64,000 nt of DNA from Pelomonas candidula (GTDB lineage: Bacteria > Pseudomonadota > Gammaproteobacteria > Burkholderiales > Burkholderiaceae_C): NCBI RefSeq assembly GCF_043555985.1, contig NZ_JBIGIC010000020.1, positions 1 through 64,000 of the forward strand. The letters run 5' to 3'. The notes below the pieces were generated by a model, which worked only from the letters and a program-made list of their open reading frames with translations, ran no database searches and had not been told where the DNA came from. This document shows, piece by piece, positions 24,913 through 33,956 of the stretch (position 1 is the first letter of the stretch; each line of letters begins with the position of its first letter). Position numbers and translations under genes: made by a program.

Positions 24913-25018
24913 GAGAGTCCATCGACGCCGGGCGGTGGCATCGCGAGCGAGAGGTGGGAAGACGGGCGGCGTGAGCGGGCGCTGAAGGCCCGCCGGCAAG
25001 ATAGGCGCAGGTGCAGAT

Positions 25019-25062
25019 ATTGGCAATGCAATGGTGGCGATGGCACTATTGCAGATCGCAAT
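25019..25062. promoter_or_regulatory. Paired ATTG/CAAT dyads between AEC and LysR genes
   Basis: ATTGGCAAT at 25019-25027 and ATTGC-AGATC-GCAAT at 25048-25062 share half-sites. The second has a T-N11-A arrangement within its arms, typical of LysR operators. They sit in the divergent region, the second overlapping the proposed LysR start codon, which suggests autoregulation and control of the AEC transporter. Confidence 0.55.
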
Positions 25063-26029
25063 GAATGACCTCCCCCCCGACCTGCTCGACCCGAAGCTGC
25101 TCAAGCTCTTCGACGTGCTCTACCGCACCGGCAGCGTCACGCGCAGCGCCGAGCTGCTGGGCCTGAGCCAGCCCACCATCAGCATCTGGCTGCAGCGGCT
25201 GCGGCGCCAGGTGGGCGACGCGCTGTTCGTGCGCACGCCCGAAGGCATGGCGCCGACGCCGCGCGCCGAGGCGCTGATCGGCCCGGCGCGCGAGGTGCTG
25301 GACGGGCTGCGCCGCCTGATGGCCGTGCAGCCAGCGTTCGACCCGGCGACGGCGCAGCGGCGCTTTCGCATCTGCATGACCGACGCCAGCCACGTCACGC
25401 TGCTGCCCACGCTGCTGGCCCGCGTGCGTGCCGAAGCGCCCGACGTGCGGCTGGAGGCCGGCCGCATGGACGACGGCGTGGCGCAGGCACTGGCCAGCGG
25501 CGAAGCCGACCTGGCGCTGGGCTACGCGCCGTGGCTGGCCTCCGGCATCTACCAGCAGACGCTGTATGCGCAGGACTGGGTGTGCCTCGCCAACAGCGCC
25601 CACCCGCGCATCGGCAAGACTTTGTCGCTGGCGCGCTACCGCCAGGAGGCGCACGTAACGGTCAGCCCCGGCACCGGCCAGGGGCTGCTGGAAGCCGCGC
25701 TGGCGGCCCACGGCGTCGAGCGCCGCGTGCTGTTGGACCTGCCCGGCTTCCTGGGGCTGGGCGCCGTCATCTCCAGCACCGACCTCATCGTCACGCTGCC
25801 CCGCCACATCGGCGAGACGCTGGCGCAGGCCAGCGGCCTGACGGTGCTGGCCTGCCCGCTGAAGGTCGAAGGCTTCGACGTCAAGCAGCACTGGCATGCC
25901 CGCTACCACGAGGAGCCGGGCAACCGCTGGCTGCGCGGCCTGCTGGCCGAGCTGTTCATGGCCCGGCACCGCACGGCGGCTACTCGTCCTGCAGCGGCGC
26001 CAGCAGCAGCCGCAGCTCGGGCTCGCTGA
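25061..26029 (+). CDS. LysR-family transcriptional regulator
   Basis: 322-aa regulator. Winged helix at residues 7-65 (LLKLFDVLYRTGSVTRSAELLGLSQPTISIWLQRLRR) and a type 2 periplasmic-binding fold effector domain (FRICMTDASHVTLLPTLLARVR). The ATG at 25061 fits the family N-terminus; an in-frame ATG at 25031 is possible and neither has a good ribosome site. The last residues are an Ala/Pro/Arg tail overlapping the helicase 3' end by 50 bp (convergent). Probable target: the divergent AEC transporter. Confidence 0.85.
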   Translation: MNDLPPDLLDPKLLKLFDVLYRTGSVTRSAELLGLSQPTISIWLQRLRRQVGDALFVRTPEGMAPTPRAEALIGPAREVLDGLRRLMAVQPAFDPATAQRRFRICMTDASHVTLLPTLLARVRAEAPDVRLEAGRMDDGVAQALASGEADLALGYAPWLASGIYQQTLYAQDWVCLANSAHPRIGKTLSLARYRQEAHVTVSPGTGQGLLEAALAAHGVERRVLLDLPGFLGLGAVISSTDLIVTLPRHIGETLAQASGLTVLACPLKVEGFDVKQHWHARYHEEPGNRWLRGLLAELFMARHRTAATRPAAAPAAAAARAR

Positions 26030-28247
26030 ACTTGCTGAAGCTGGCACCGTCGTCGCTGCCCAGCAGCCCGTCGGCCAGCGCCTTTTTGCGCGCCTGCAGC
26101 TCCAGCATGCGCTCCTCGATGCTGCCCTGCGCGACGAGCTGGTAGACGAACACCGGCTGGTCCTGCCCGATGCGGTGCGCCCGCGCGCTGGCCTGGGCCT
26201 GCACGGCCGGGTTCCACCAGGGGTCGACGTGGATGACGGTGTCGGCCGCCGTCAGGTTCAGGCCTACGCCACCGGCTTTCAGGCTGGCCAGCAGCACGGG
26301 CACTTCGCGCGCCTGGAAGCGCCGCACGATGTCACCGCGCTGAGCCGCCGGCGTCGCGCCCGTCAGGCGCAGATGCGGCACGGGCACCTCCGCGGCGATC
26401 AGGTCCAGCATCTCCGTGAACTGCGAGAACACCAGCAGTCGCCGGCCCTGGGCGACGAAATCCGGCAGGTGCTCGCGCAGCCACTCGAGCTTGGCGCGCT
26501 CGGTGTGCGGCGCCATCTCCACGCCCTTCAGCAGCCGCGGGTCGCAGCAGACCTGGCGCAGTTTCAACATCGCGTCCAGCACGCTGATGAGGCTGGTGGG
26601 CGTGAAGCCGTCCTTCTGCAAGATGCGCCGCACCATGTGGTCGGCTGCGACGCGCACGCTCTCGTAGAGCTGCTTCTGCTGGCCCACCAGCGTGACGCGC
26701 TTGACCAGCTCGGTCAGCGGCGGCAGCTCCGTGGCCACCTCGGTCTTCAGCCGGCGCAGGATGAAGGGCCGCACACGCGCCGCCAGCAACCGCGCGCGCG
26801 GGCCGTCGCGATTGACCTCGATGGGCTTGCGCCAGTGGCGCGCAAAGGTGCGCGAATCGCCGAGGAAGCCGGGCATCAGCAGGTCGAACAGCGACCACAG
26901 CTCGCCGAGGTGGTTCTCCAGCGGCGTGCCGGTCAGCGCGAGGCGATGGCGCGTATCGAGCCGGCGCAGCGCGCGTGCCGCGCGGGCCTGGGCGTTCTTC
27001 ACCGACTGGGCTTCGTCGAGGATGAGCAGGTGCCAGGGCTGGGCGGACAGCACGCGCAGGTCGCGCCAGACGAGGTTGTAGGTGCTCAGCACCACGTCGG
27101 CGTTGGCCAGATCGACACCCGCGCGGTCGGCGCCGTGCCAGGTCTTCACCGCCAGCCCAGGCGCGATGCGCGCGGCCTCCTGCTGCCAGTTGAACAGCAG
27201 CGAGGTCGGCACGATGACGAGCGCCGGGCGGTCCAGCCGGCCCGCCTGCTTCTCGGTCCAGACATGGGCCAGCGCCTGCGCCGTCTTGCCCAGACCCATG
27301 TCGTCGGCCAGGATGCCGGCCAGTTGTTGTTCACGCAGGTATTGCAGCCAGGCCAGGCCGTGCAGCTGGTAGGGGCGCAACGTGAGACTCAAGCCCGCTG
27401 GTTGCTCGAAAGCTGTAGGCACACCCGCCACCAACAGGCGTTTGCCCAAGGCTTTGATGCCCGCGTCACCGTGGATCTGCCAGCGTCCACGCGACTCGTC
27501 CTCGATGCAGCGGATGCGGTCGGCGTCCCACTCGCCCAGCTTGAGCGGCTTGCCCTTCTCCAGTTCGGCCGGCTTCAACAGGTCCAACAGCGCCAGCATC
27601 ATGGCCTTCAGCGGCGCCGCCTGCGCGTGATAGCGCTTCCCGCCAGGCGCGCGCAGCGAAACGATGGCGTCGTCCTCGATGGCGGCGATGGCCCAGGCGT
27701 CCAGCCAGCGCTTGTCGCGCCGCAGCAGGTTGGCCATCAGCGGCGCGAGGTCCAGCCGTTGGCCATCCACCTCCATGCCGAGGCTGACGAGCCAGGCGCC
27801 GGTGCGCCGCTCCAGGCCCAGGCCTTCGACGCGGCGGCGCGGCTTGGGCGCGCTCTCGGTGTCGTCTTCCGTCAGCCCCAGCTGCCAGCCGCTGACGAAC
27901 TGGCTGTGATGCGCAAAGCCCGGCTCGGTCGTGACCCGCCAGCCCTGCGCCTGCAGCTCCGGCACCTTGTCCGCGTGGAAGTCACCGAAGAACTCTTCCT
28001 GGGCCGTGGTCCAGAGGGACTCGCCGCCCAGCACCAGTGGCTTGCCGCGCCACTGCAGCAGCGCAGGGTCGAGGGCCACGAGGCCCTGCTTGAGCAAGGT
28101 CTGCTCGGCGCCGGCATCCCGTCGCGCCAGCGTCGCCACTGTCACCTGTTCGCCCCGCGGGCCCAGCGGGCCGCGCGGCCGCAGGCCCAGCAGGCCATCG
28201 CCGCGCGTCAGTGTGCGCAGCGTCAGATGAGGTGGGAAACCAGACAT
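25980..28247 (-). CDS. SNF2/RapA-type DEAD-box helicase
   Basis: 755-aa ATP-dependent remodelling helicase. An N-terminal domain of about 300 residues has no recognised motif. The SNF2 core follows with LRPYQLHGLAWL, Walker A DDMGLGKT, LILDEAQSVKN (DEAQ form of motif II), LTGTPLENHLGELW, then the C-terminal helicase lobe with VFSQFTEMLDL, ASLKAGGVGLNLT and QASARAHRIGQDQPV. It is likely to act on DNA or stalled RNA polymerase; the exact role is unknown. The ATG directly follows a perfect hairpin (28247-28281) and has no separate Shine-Dalgarno, an unusual arrangement. Confidence 0.88.
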   Translation of the reverse strand: MSGFPPHLTLRTLTRGDGLLGLRPRGPLGPRGEQVTVATLARRDAGAEQTLLKQGLVALDPALLQWRGKPLVLGGESLWTTAQEEFFGDFHADKVPELQAQGWRVTTEPGFAHHSQFVSGWQLGLTEDDTESAPKPRRRVEGLGLERRTGAWLVSLGMEVDGQRLDLAPLMANLLRRDKRWLDAWAIAAIEDDAIVSLRAPGGKRYHAQAAPLKAMMLALLDLLKPAELEKGKPLKLGEWDADRIRCIEDESRGRWQIHGDAGIKALGKRLLVAGVPTAFEQPAGLSLTLRPYQLHGLAWLQYLREQQLAGILADDMGLGKTAQALAHVWTEKQAGRLDRPALVIVPTSLLFNWQQEAARIAPGLAVKTWHGADRAGVDLANADVVLSTYNLVWRDLRVLSAQPWHLLILDEAQSVKNAQARAARALRRLDTRHRLALTGTPLENHLGELWSLFDLLMPGFLGDSRTFARHWRKPIEVNRDGPRARLLAARVRPFILRRLKTEVATELPPLTELVKRVTLVGQQKQLYESVRVAADHMVRRILQKDGFTPTSLISVLDAMLKLRQVCCDPRLLKGVEMAPHTERAKLEWLREHLPDFVAQGRRLLVFSQFTEMLDLIAAEVPVPHLRLTGATPAAQRGDIVRRFQAREVPVLLASLKAGGVGLNLTAADTVIHVDPWWNPAVQAQASARAHRIGQDQPVFVYQLVAQGSIEERMLELQARKKALADGLLGSDDGASFSKFSEPELRLLLAPLQDE

Positions 28248-28281
28248 CGCGACAGTCTCGCAGCCTGCGAGACTGTCGCGA
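28247..28281 (-). terminator. Perfect 16-bp hairpin between the RpiB-family and helicase genes
   Basis: TCGCGACAGTCTCGCA (28247-28262), loop of three bases, TGCGAGACTGTCGCGA (28266-28281). On the minus strand it starts seven bases after the isomerase stop and its last base is the A of the helicase ATG. No long T-tract follows, only TGTCTGGTTT. It may terminate the isomerase transcript, or hold the helicase start in a structure; sequence alone cannot tell. Confidence 0.6.
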
Positions 28282-28287
28282 GGCAGA

Positions 28288-28929
28288 TCAGGAGGCCAGC
28301 ACGCCCTTGATGTGCGCCGCGACGGCGTCGTCCTGGCAATTCGTGAAGAACAGCTCCTGGAACTTTTCGCCCGACACGGCGGCCTTCAGCAGGTCCTGGT
28401 CGACGGTCTTCAGCACGGTCAGCAGGTCGCGGCAAGAGGCGGCCTTGACGTCCTTCAGGATGCCGCGGTTCTTGGCCATGATGGCGGCGCGTTCCTTGGG
28501 GTAGCCGACGCCACGCTCGTTCTCGAACAGCTTGCGGTAGCAGTCTTGCAGGTTCAGCTCGGCGGCCCAGCCGAAGCCCTTCGAATAGGGCATGGAAATG
28601 GCGTTGCCGTCGTTGATCTGGCCGAACAGGAAGGCGTCGGTCGGGTCGATGACCAGGCCGCAGAACACGCCGGGCATGCTGTTCGCGGCCAGCATGGAGC
28701 CCATGCCGGTGCCGCAGCCGGTGACGACGAAGTCGGCAGCCTTGGTGTTCAGCAGGATGCCGGCCAGCAGGCCGTTCATCACGTAGGTCAGCGAGGCCTT
28801 GTCTTCCGGCGTGTACATGCCGTAGTGGTGCACGCTGTGACCCAGGGGCTCGACCACCGTCTTGAGCGCGGTATGGACGATCTCGGACTTGGCGGCTTGG
28901 CTGTTCTCGATGATGAGGGCGATCTTCAT
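28288..28929 (-). CDS. RpiB/LacA/LacB-family sugar-phosphate isomerase
   Basis: 213-aa protein with MKIALIIENSQAAKSEIVHTAL at the N-terminus, YGMYTPED, and VTGCGTGMGSMLAANSMPGVFCGLV, which carries the active-site Cys-Gly-Thr-Gly loop of the family. It is about 60 residues longer than RpiB of E. coli, with an extra C-terminal helical region. It could interconvert ribose or ribulose 5-phosphates or other ketose/aldose phosphates; the substrate is uncertain. The ATG at 28929 was chosen because the frame upstream is low-complexity. The 254-bp region 28930-29183 upstream holds no gene and presumably its promoter. Confidence 0.75.
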   Translation of the reverse strand: MKIALIIENSQAAKSEIVHTALKTVVEPLGHSVHHYGMYTPEDKASLTYVMNGLLAGILLNTKAADFVVTGCGTGMGSMLAANSMPGVFCGLVIDPTDAFLFGQINDGNAISMPYSKGFGWAAELNLQDCYRKLFENERGVGYPKERAAIMAKNRGILKDVKAASCRDLLTVLKTVDQDLLKAAVSGEKFQELFFTNCQDDAVAAHIKGVLAS

Positions 28930-29183
28930 GGCGGGGGCTTTCTGAGGCGAATCGGGTGGGGCGAAGCCGGTTCGGCTCGGGCCAGAGGGGCCGCAAGCGC
29001 AGACCGTCGGGCCAGGGGTTGGTCCCCGAGGGGCGGACGGCATGGTCCGGGTGCCCACCTGGCCCGCCGCGCACCTCGTCGACGAGGTGCTGGCGCGAGG
29101 ACTATTGTGCCCGCTTAATGGAACAGCGTTTCAGAAACATCGCTCAATCCCGAGCGTGAAGCAGGCCTGCTCCCCGTCGGGCT

Positions 29184-29621
29184 TCAGTCGCCCTCGCCGC
29201 CCAGTGGCTTCAGCTGGCGGCCAGCCGGCAGCGCCCGCAGGTACTTGAAGGTGCCGGTGGCGTGGGCGCAGAGCTTGTCGTCCGCGCCGAAGACGGAGCC
29301 CTCGCAGAAGGCCATCGTCGTCGAGCGGTGCAGCAGCCTGCCCACTGCGCGAAGCTCGCCCTCGCCGGGGCGCATGAAGCTGGTCTTCATCTCCACCGTG
29401 ACGACGCCGGGGCCGAGATCCGGCAGATGCCGGTTCACGCTGCGCGCGGCGTGGGCCATGGCCACATCCAGCAGCGTCATGACAACGCCGCCATGGGCAA
29501 CGCGCCAGGAGTTCAGATGCTGCTCGGCGATCGTCAGCCGCAGTTCGGCCTCGCCGTCGCCGACCGAGTGCAGCGTGAAGCCGAGTTGCTCGACAAAGGG
29601 GATGTGAACCGGGAATTCCAT
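29184..29621 (-). CDS. PaaI-type hotdog-fold thioesterase
   Basis: 145-aa acyl-CoA thioesterase of the PaaI/YbgC-like hotdog family: EQHLNSWRVAHGGVVMTLLDVAMAHAA holds the HGG loop and the active-site acidic residue, and TVEMKTSFMRPGEGELRAVGRLLHRST the second half. The start at 29621, five bases after the SDR stop, is preferred; an ATG at 29636 overlapping the SDR gene is possible. It is the last gene of the beta-oxidation operon and probably recycles CoA from acyl-CoA intermediates. Confidence 0.8.
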   Translation of the reverse strand: MEFPVHIPFVEQLGFTLHSVGDGEAELRLTIAEQHLNSWRVAHGGVVMTLLDVAMAHAARSVNRHLPDLGPGVVTVEMKTSFMRPGEGELRAVGRLLHRSTTMAFCEGSVFGADDKLCAHATGTFKYLRALPAGRQLKPLGGEGD

Positions 29622-29625
29622 CCCG

Positions 29626-30417
29626 TCAGTTTCCATGAACGGCGCTGACCCCACCGTCCACAGCCAGGATCTGCCCCGTGATGTGCTTGCCGGCCTTGGA
29701 CGCGAACAGCAGCGCGGCGCCCTTCAGGTCTTCGTCATCACCCAGGCGGTTCAGCGGCGCGTGCGAGGCCATCTTTTCCGCCCCCACTGCTGCCAGCAGG
29801 CCCTGCGTCATCTTGCTCGGGAAGAAGCCCGGCGCCAGCGCATTGACGGTGATGCCGTACTGGCCCCACTCGCCGGCCAGCGCGCGCGTGAAGTTCACGG
29901 CCGCGCCCTTGCTGGTGTTGTAGGCAATGGTCTTCATCGCGCCCGAGTTGCCGGACAGGCCGGCGATGGAGGCCACGTTGATGATGCGACCGGCCTTGCG
30001 CGGGATCATGCTGGCCTTGGCTACCGCCTGGGCGAACACGAACAGGCTGCGGATGTTCAGGTCCATGACCTTGTCCCACGCCGCGATCGGGTGCTCCTCG
30101 GCCGGCGCGCCCCAGGTGGCGCCGGCGTTGTTGACGAGGATGTCGATCCGGCCGAGGCGCTCCATCGTCTCGTTGACGACGCGCTGGGCTTCCTCTTCCT
30201 TGGCTGCGTCGGCGGCGATCCATCGCGCATCGATGCCGCGGGCCTGCAGGTGGGCCGATGCCTCCTCGAGGTCGGCGGCCTTGCGCGACGTCAGCATGAT
30301 CTTGGCGCCGGCATCCCCGAGCGCCTCGGCAATCTGCAGGCCCAGCCCGCGCGAGCCGCCGGTGACGAGGGCCACCTGGCCGGTCAGGTCGAAGAGGTCT
30401 TGGACTTTGCTCGTCAT
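29626..30417 (-). CDS. SDR-family oxidoreductase
   Basis: 263-aa classical short-chain dehydrogenase. Cofactor motif TGGSRGLGLQIAEALG, NNAGATWG, catalytic Ser in NVASIAGLSG and YNTSKGA with Tyr/Lys; ends in TGQILAVDGG. The Arg after the first Gly-Ser suggests NADP(H). The ATG at 30417 follows AAGGAGAC. In this operon it may act on a 3-hydroxyacyl-CoA or on an alcohol side chain; the substrate is unknown. Confidence 0.87.
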   Translation of the reverse strand: MTSKVQDLFDLTGQVALVTGGSRGLGLQIAEALGDAGAKIMLTSRKAADLEEASAHLQARGIDARWIAADAAKEEEAQRVVNETMERLGRIDILVNNAGATWGAPAEEHPIAAWDKVMDLNIRSLFVFAQAVAKASMIPRKAGRIINVASIAGLSGNSGAMKTIAYNTSKGAAVNFTRALAGEWGQYGITVNALAPGFFPSKMTQGLLAAVGAEKMASHAPLNRLGDDEDLKGAALLFASKAGKHITGQILAVDGGVSAVHGN

Positions 30418-30427
30418 CGAGGTCTCC

Positions 30428-32224
30428 TTAGAAGTATTCGGGTTTGACGTCGCGGCACAGCGGCTCGCGTCGGGCGACGACGTCCAGCCAGGCGCCGATC
30501 TTGGGCAGCTCGTAGGCGAAGAAGTAGCGGGCCGCGGCGCGCTTGCCATGCGCGAAGTCGCTGTCACCCTGCACCGCGAGCACCACGTCCAGCCAGATCC
30601 AGGCCAGCACCGTGTGGCCGAAGGCCTGCATGTAGGGCGTCGCGTTGGCCAGCGCCTCCTCGGGCTCGCCGGTGGCCCAGGCCTTCTTGGTCGCGCCGCC
30701 GACCTGCGCCAGCGCGGCGGCCAACTGGTTGGCCAGCGGCGCCCACTCGGTCTGCATCGCGCGCTCGATGGTGGCCTGCACGCGCTGAGCCATCGCCGCG
30801 AGCGACGCGCCGCCCTGCTGCACGACCTTGCGGCCCAGCAGGTCCAACGCCTGGATGCCATGCGTGCCCTCGTGGATCATGTTCAGGCGGTTGTCGCGCC
30901 AGTACTGCTCGACGGGGAAGTCGCGCGTGTAGCCGTAGCCGCCCAGCACCTGGATGGCCAGCGAGTTGGCCTCCAGGCACCACTCGCTGGGCCAGCTCTT
31001 GGCGATGGGGATGAGCACGTCCAGCAGCGCCTGCGCTTGCGTCTTGTCGTCGCCCGTGGTGAGTTCGTCGACGAGACGCGCGCAGAACAGCTCCAGCGCC
31101 AGGCCGCCTTCGACGTAGCTCTTCTGCGCCAGCAGCATGCGGCGCACGTCGGCGTGTTCGATGATGGGCCGCTGCGAGCTGGCCGCGTCTTTACCGGCCG
31201 CCGTCATGGGCCGCCCCTGCGGCCGCTGCTTCGCGTACGCCAGGCTGGCCTCGTAGCCCGCATAGCCCAGCATCGTCGCGCCCAGGCCGACGCCGATGCG
31301 CATCTCGTTCATCATGAAGAACATACAGCGCAGGCCCTCGCCGGGCTTGCCGACGAGATAGCCCACGGCGCCCGCCTTGCCACCGGGTTGGAACTTGCCT
31401 TCGCCGAAGTTCAGCAGGCAGTTGGTCGTGCCGCGTTGGCCGAGCTTGTGGTTGAGGCCGGCCAATGCGATGTCGTTGCGCTCGCCGGTCAGCCGACCGT
31501 CGGCGCCGACCATCTGCTTGGGCACGATGAAGAGGGAGATGCCCTTGGTGCCCGGGATCAGCTTGCCGTCCGGCCCCGGGATCTTGGCCAGCACGAGGTG
31601 GACGATGTTGCCGCGCAGCTCGTGCTCGCCGCCCGAGATCCACATCTTGTTGCCGCGCAGCCGGTAGCGGGCGCCGAGCGGGTCGCTCTCGTCTTCCAGT
31701 TCGGCACGCGTGACGACGTCGGACAGCGACGACCCCGCCTGCGGCTCGGACAGGCACATCGTGCCGAACCACTCGCCCGCGAACAGCGTCCTGGCGAAGA
31801 CCTCGCGCTGACGCTCGCTGCCATGCTCCATCAACAGGTTGGCATTGCAGGTCGTCAGCACGGCATAGGAGCCGACAGCCGTGTTGGCCATGCTGACGAA
31901 GGCATGCGCCGCCGTGTCGACGACGCAGGGCAGCTGCATGCCGCCGATGTCGTAGTCCTTGGCTGCGGCCAGCATGCCGGACTCGACGTAGGCATTGACC
32001 GCGTCCAGCGTCGCCGCCGGCAGGTGCACCCGCTCGCCGTCGAAGCGTGGCTCCTCCGTGTCGAGCAGCCGGTGAAAGGGTGCCAGCTTCTCGCGGGCGA
32101 TACGCTCGCTGGTGTCGAACACGGCCGAGAAGGTCTCGCGCGAGTGGTCGGCAAAGCGCTCGCGCGCCGTCAGGCCCTCGACGTGCAGCCAGTCGTAGAG
32201 CAGGAATTCCAGGGTGTCGCGCAT
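30428..32224 (-). CDS. Acyl-CoA dehydrogenase, long form with C-terminal extension
   Basis: 598-aa FAD enzyme of the FadE-like/AcdA-type long family. Core motifs are TMCLSEPQAGSSLSDV, KMWISGGEHEL, GLNHKLGQRGTTNCLL and QVLGGYGYTRDFPVEQYWRDNRLNMIHEGTHGIQALDLL, the last including the catalytic-region Glu. About 130 extra residues follow the core, as in the subgroup around 600 aa. It carries out the first oxidation of beta-oxidation. The ATG at 32224 was preferred to GTG at 32227. It lies 10 bp before the SDR gene. Confidence 0.9.
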   Translation of the reverse strand: MRDTLEFLLYDWLHVEGLTARERFADHSRETFSAVFDTSERIAREKLAPFHRLLDTEEPRFDGERVHLPAATLDAVNAYVESGMLAAAKDYDIGGMQLPCVVDTAAHAFVSMANTAVGSYAVLTTCNANLLMEHGSERQREVFARTLFAGEWFGTMCLSEPQAGSSLSDVVTRAELEDESDPLGARYRLRGNKMWISGGEHELRGNIVHLVLAKIPGPDGKLIPGTKGISLFIVPKQMVGADGRLTGERNDIALAGLNHKLGQRGTTNCLLNFGEGKFQPGGKAGAVGYLVGKPGEGLRCMFFMMNEMRIGVGLGATMLGYAGYEASLAYAKQRPQGRPMTAAGKDAASSQRPIIEHADVRRMLLAQKSYVEGGLALELFCARLVDELTTGDDKTQAQALLDVLIPIAKSWPSEWCLEANSLAIQVLGGYGYTRDFPVEQYWRDNRLNMIHEGTHGIQALDLLGRKVVQQGGASLAAMAQRVQATIERAMQTEWAPLANQLAAALAQVGGATKKAWATGEPEEALANATPYMQAFGHTVLAWIWLDVVLAVQGDSDFAHGKRAAARYFFAYELPKIGAWLDVVARREPLCRDVKPEYF

Positions 32225-32280
32225 CACTGTGGCTCCGGTTTCATGGCGGCCTCAGGCTCCCTGCCCTGGCCGATGTCGGC

Positions 32281-32696
32281 TCAATCCTGCGCCAGCTTGA
32301 CGATGGTGCCCTGCGCCACGGCGCAGAGCTTCTCGACACCGCCCTTGACCGCGAACACGTCGCAGCGGCACACGGCCTGCGTGCGGCCCGCGTTGACGGC
32401 CTCGGCGCGCGCGATCAGCAGCTCGCCGACGGCGGGTCGCAGGTAGTTGATCTTGTATTCACTGGTCAACGCATCGGACGACATGGCCGTGCCGCCGGCA
32501 AAGGTCAGCGCGTTGTCGGCCAGGTAGCTCAGCACGCCACCATGCGCGAAGCCGTGCTGTTGCAGCAGCTCCGGCTTCATCGCCAGCCGCAGCTCGACGC
32601 GGCCCGGCGCAACCGCGCCGATCTCCACGCCGAGCAGGCGGCTGAAGGGCTGCGAGGCGAGGATCGCCGCGCCATGCGTGACGAACTCCTGAGGTG

Positions 32697-32700
<4 letters not shown>
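32281..32700 (-). CDS. PaaI-family hotdog thioesterase
   Basis: 139-aa hotdog-fold protein with PELLQQHGFAHGGVLSYLADNALTFAGG (HGG loop and conserved Asp) and SEYKINYLRPAVGELLIARAEAVNAGR. It starts with GTG at 32700, overlapping the thiolase stop by four bases (GTGA), so it is translationally coupled to the thiolase. It differs clearly from the second thioesterase at 29184, so two distinct acyl-CoA substrates may be handled. A gap of 56 bp to the acyl-CoA dehydrogenase gene follows. Confidence 0.8.
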
Positions 32701-33872
<1,172 letters not shown>

Positions 33873-33892
33873 GTCTTGTCCTTAATCAGTTG

Positions 33893-33930
33893 GTGCCAGA
33901 GCTACTCGCTTCGCTCGATCGGTCTGGCAC
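33893..33930 (-). other. Hairpin between FadB-type and thiolase genes
   Basis: GTGCCAGA (33893-33900) pairs with TCTGGCAC (33923-33930) around a 22-nt interior that can form a small inner stem (CTCGCTTCGCTCG region). It lies in the 84-bp gap of the operon. No T-tract; more likely an mRNA processing or stability element than a full terminator. Confidence 0.45.
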
Positions 33931-33956
33931 GCAAAGCATTCAGATTGCTCGTGCGA

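Noticed and set aside
25896..28310. A long plus-strand open frame opposite the SNF2 helicase
   Set aside because: Same reason: low-complexity translation and no motifs, while the helicase frame has all its SNF2 motifs.
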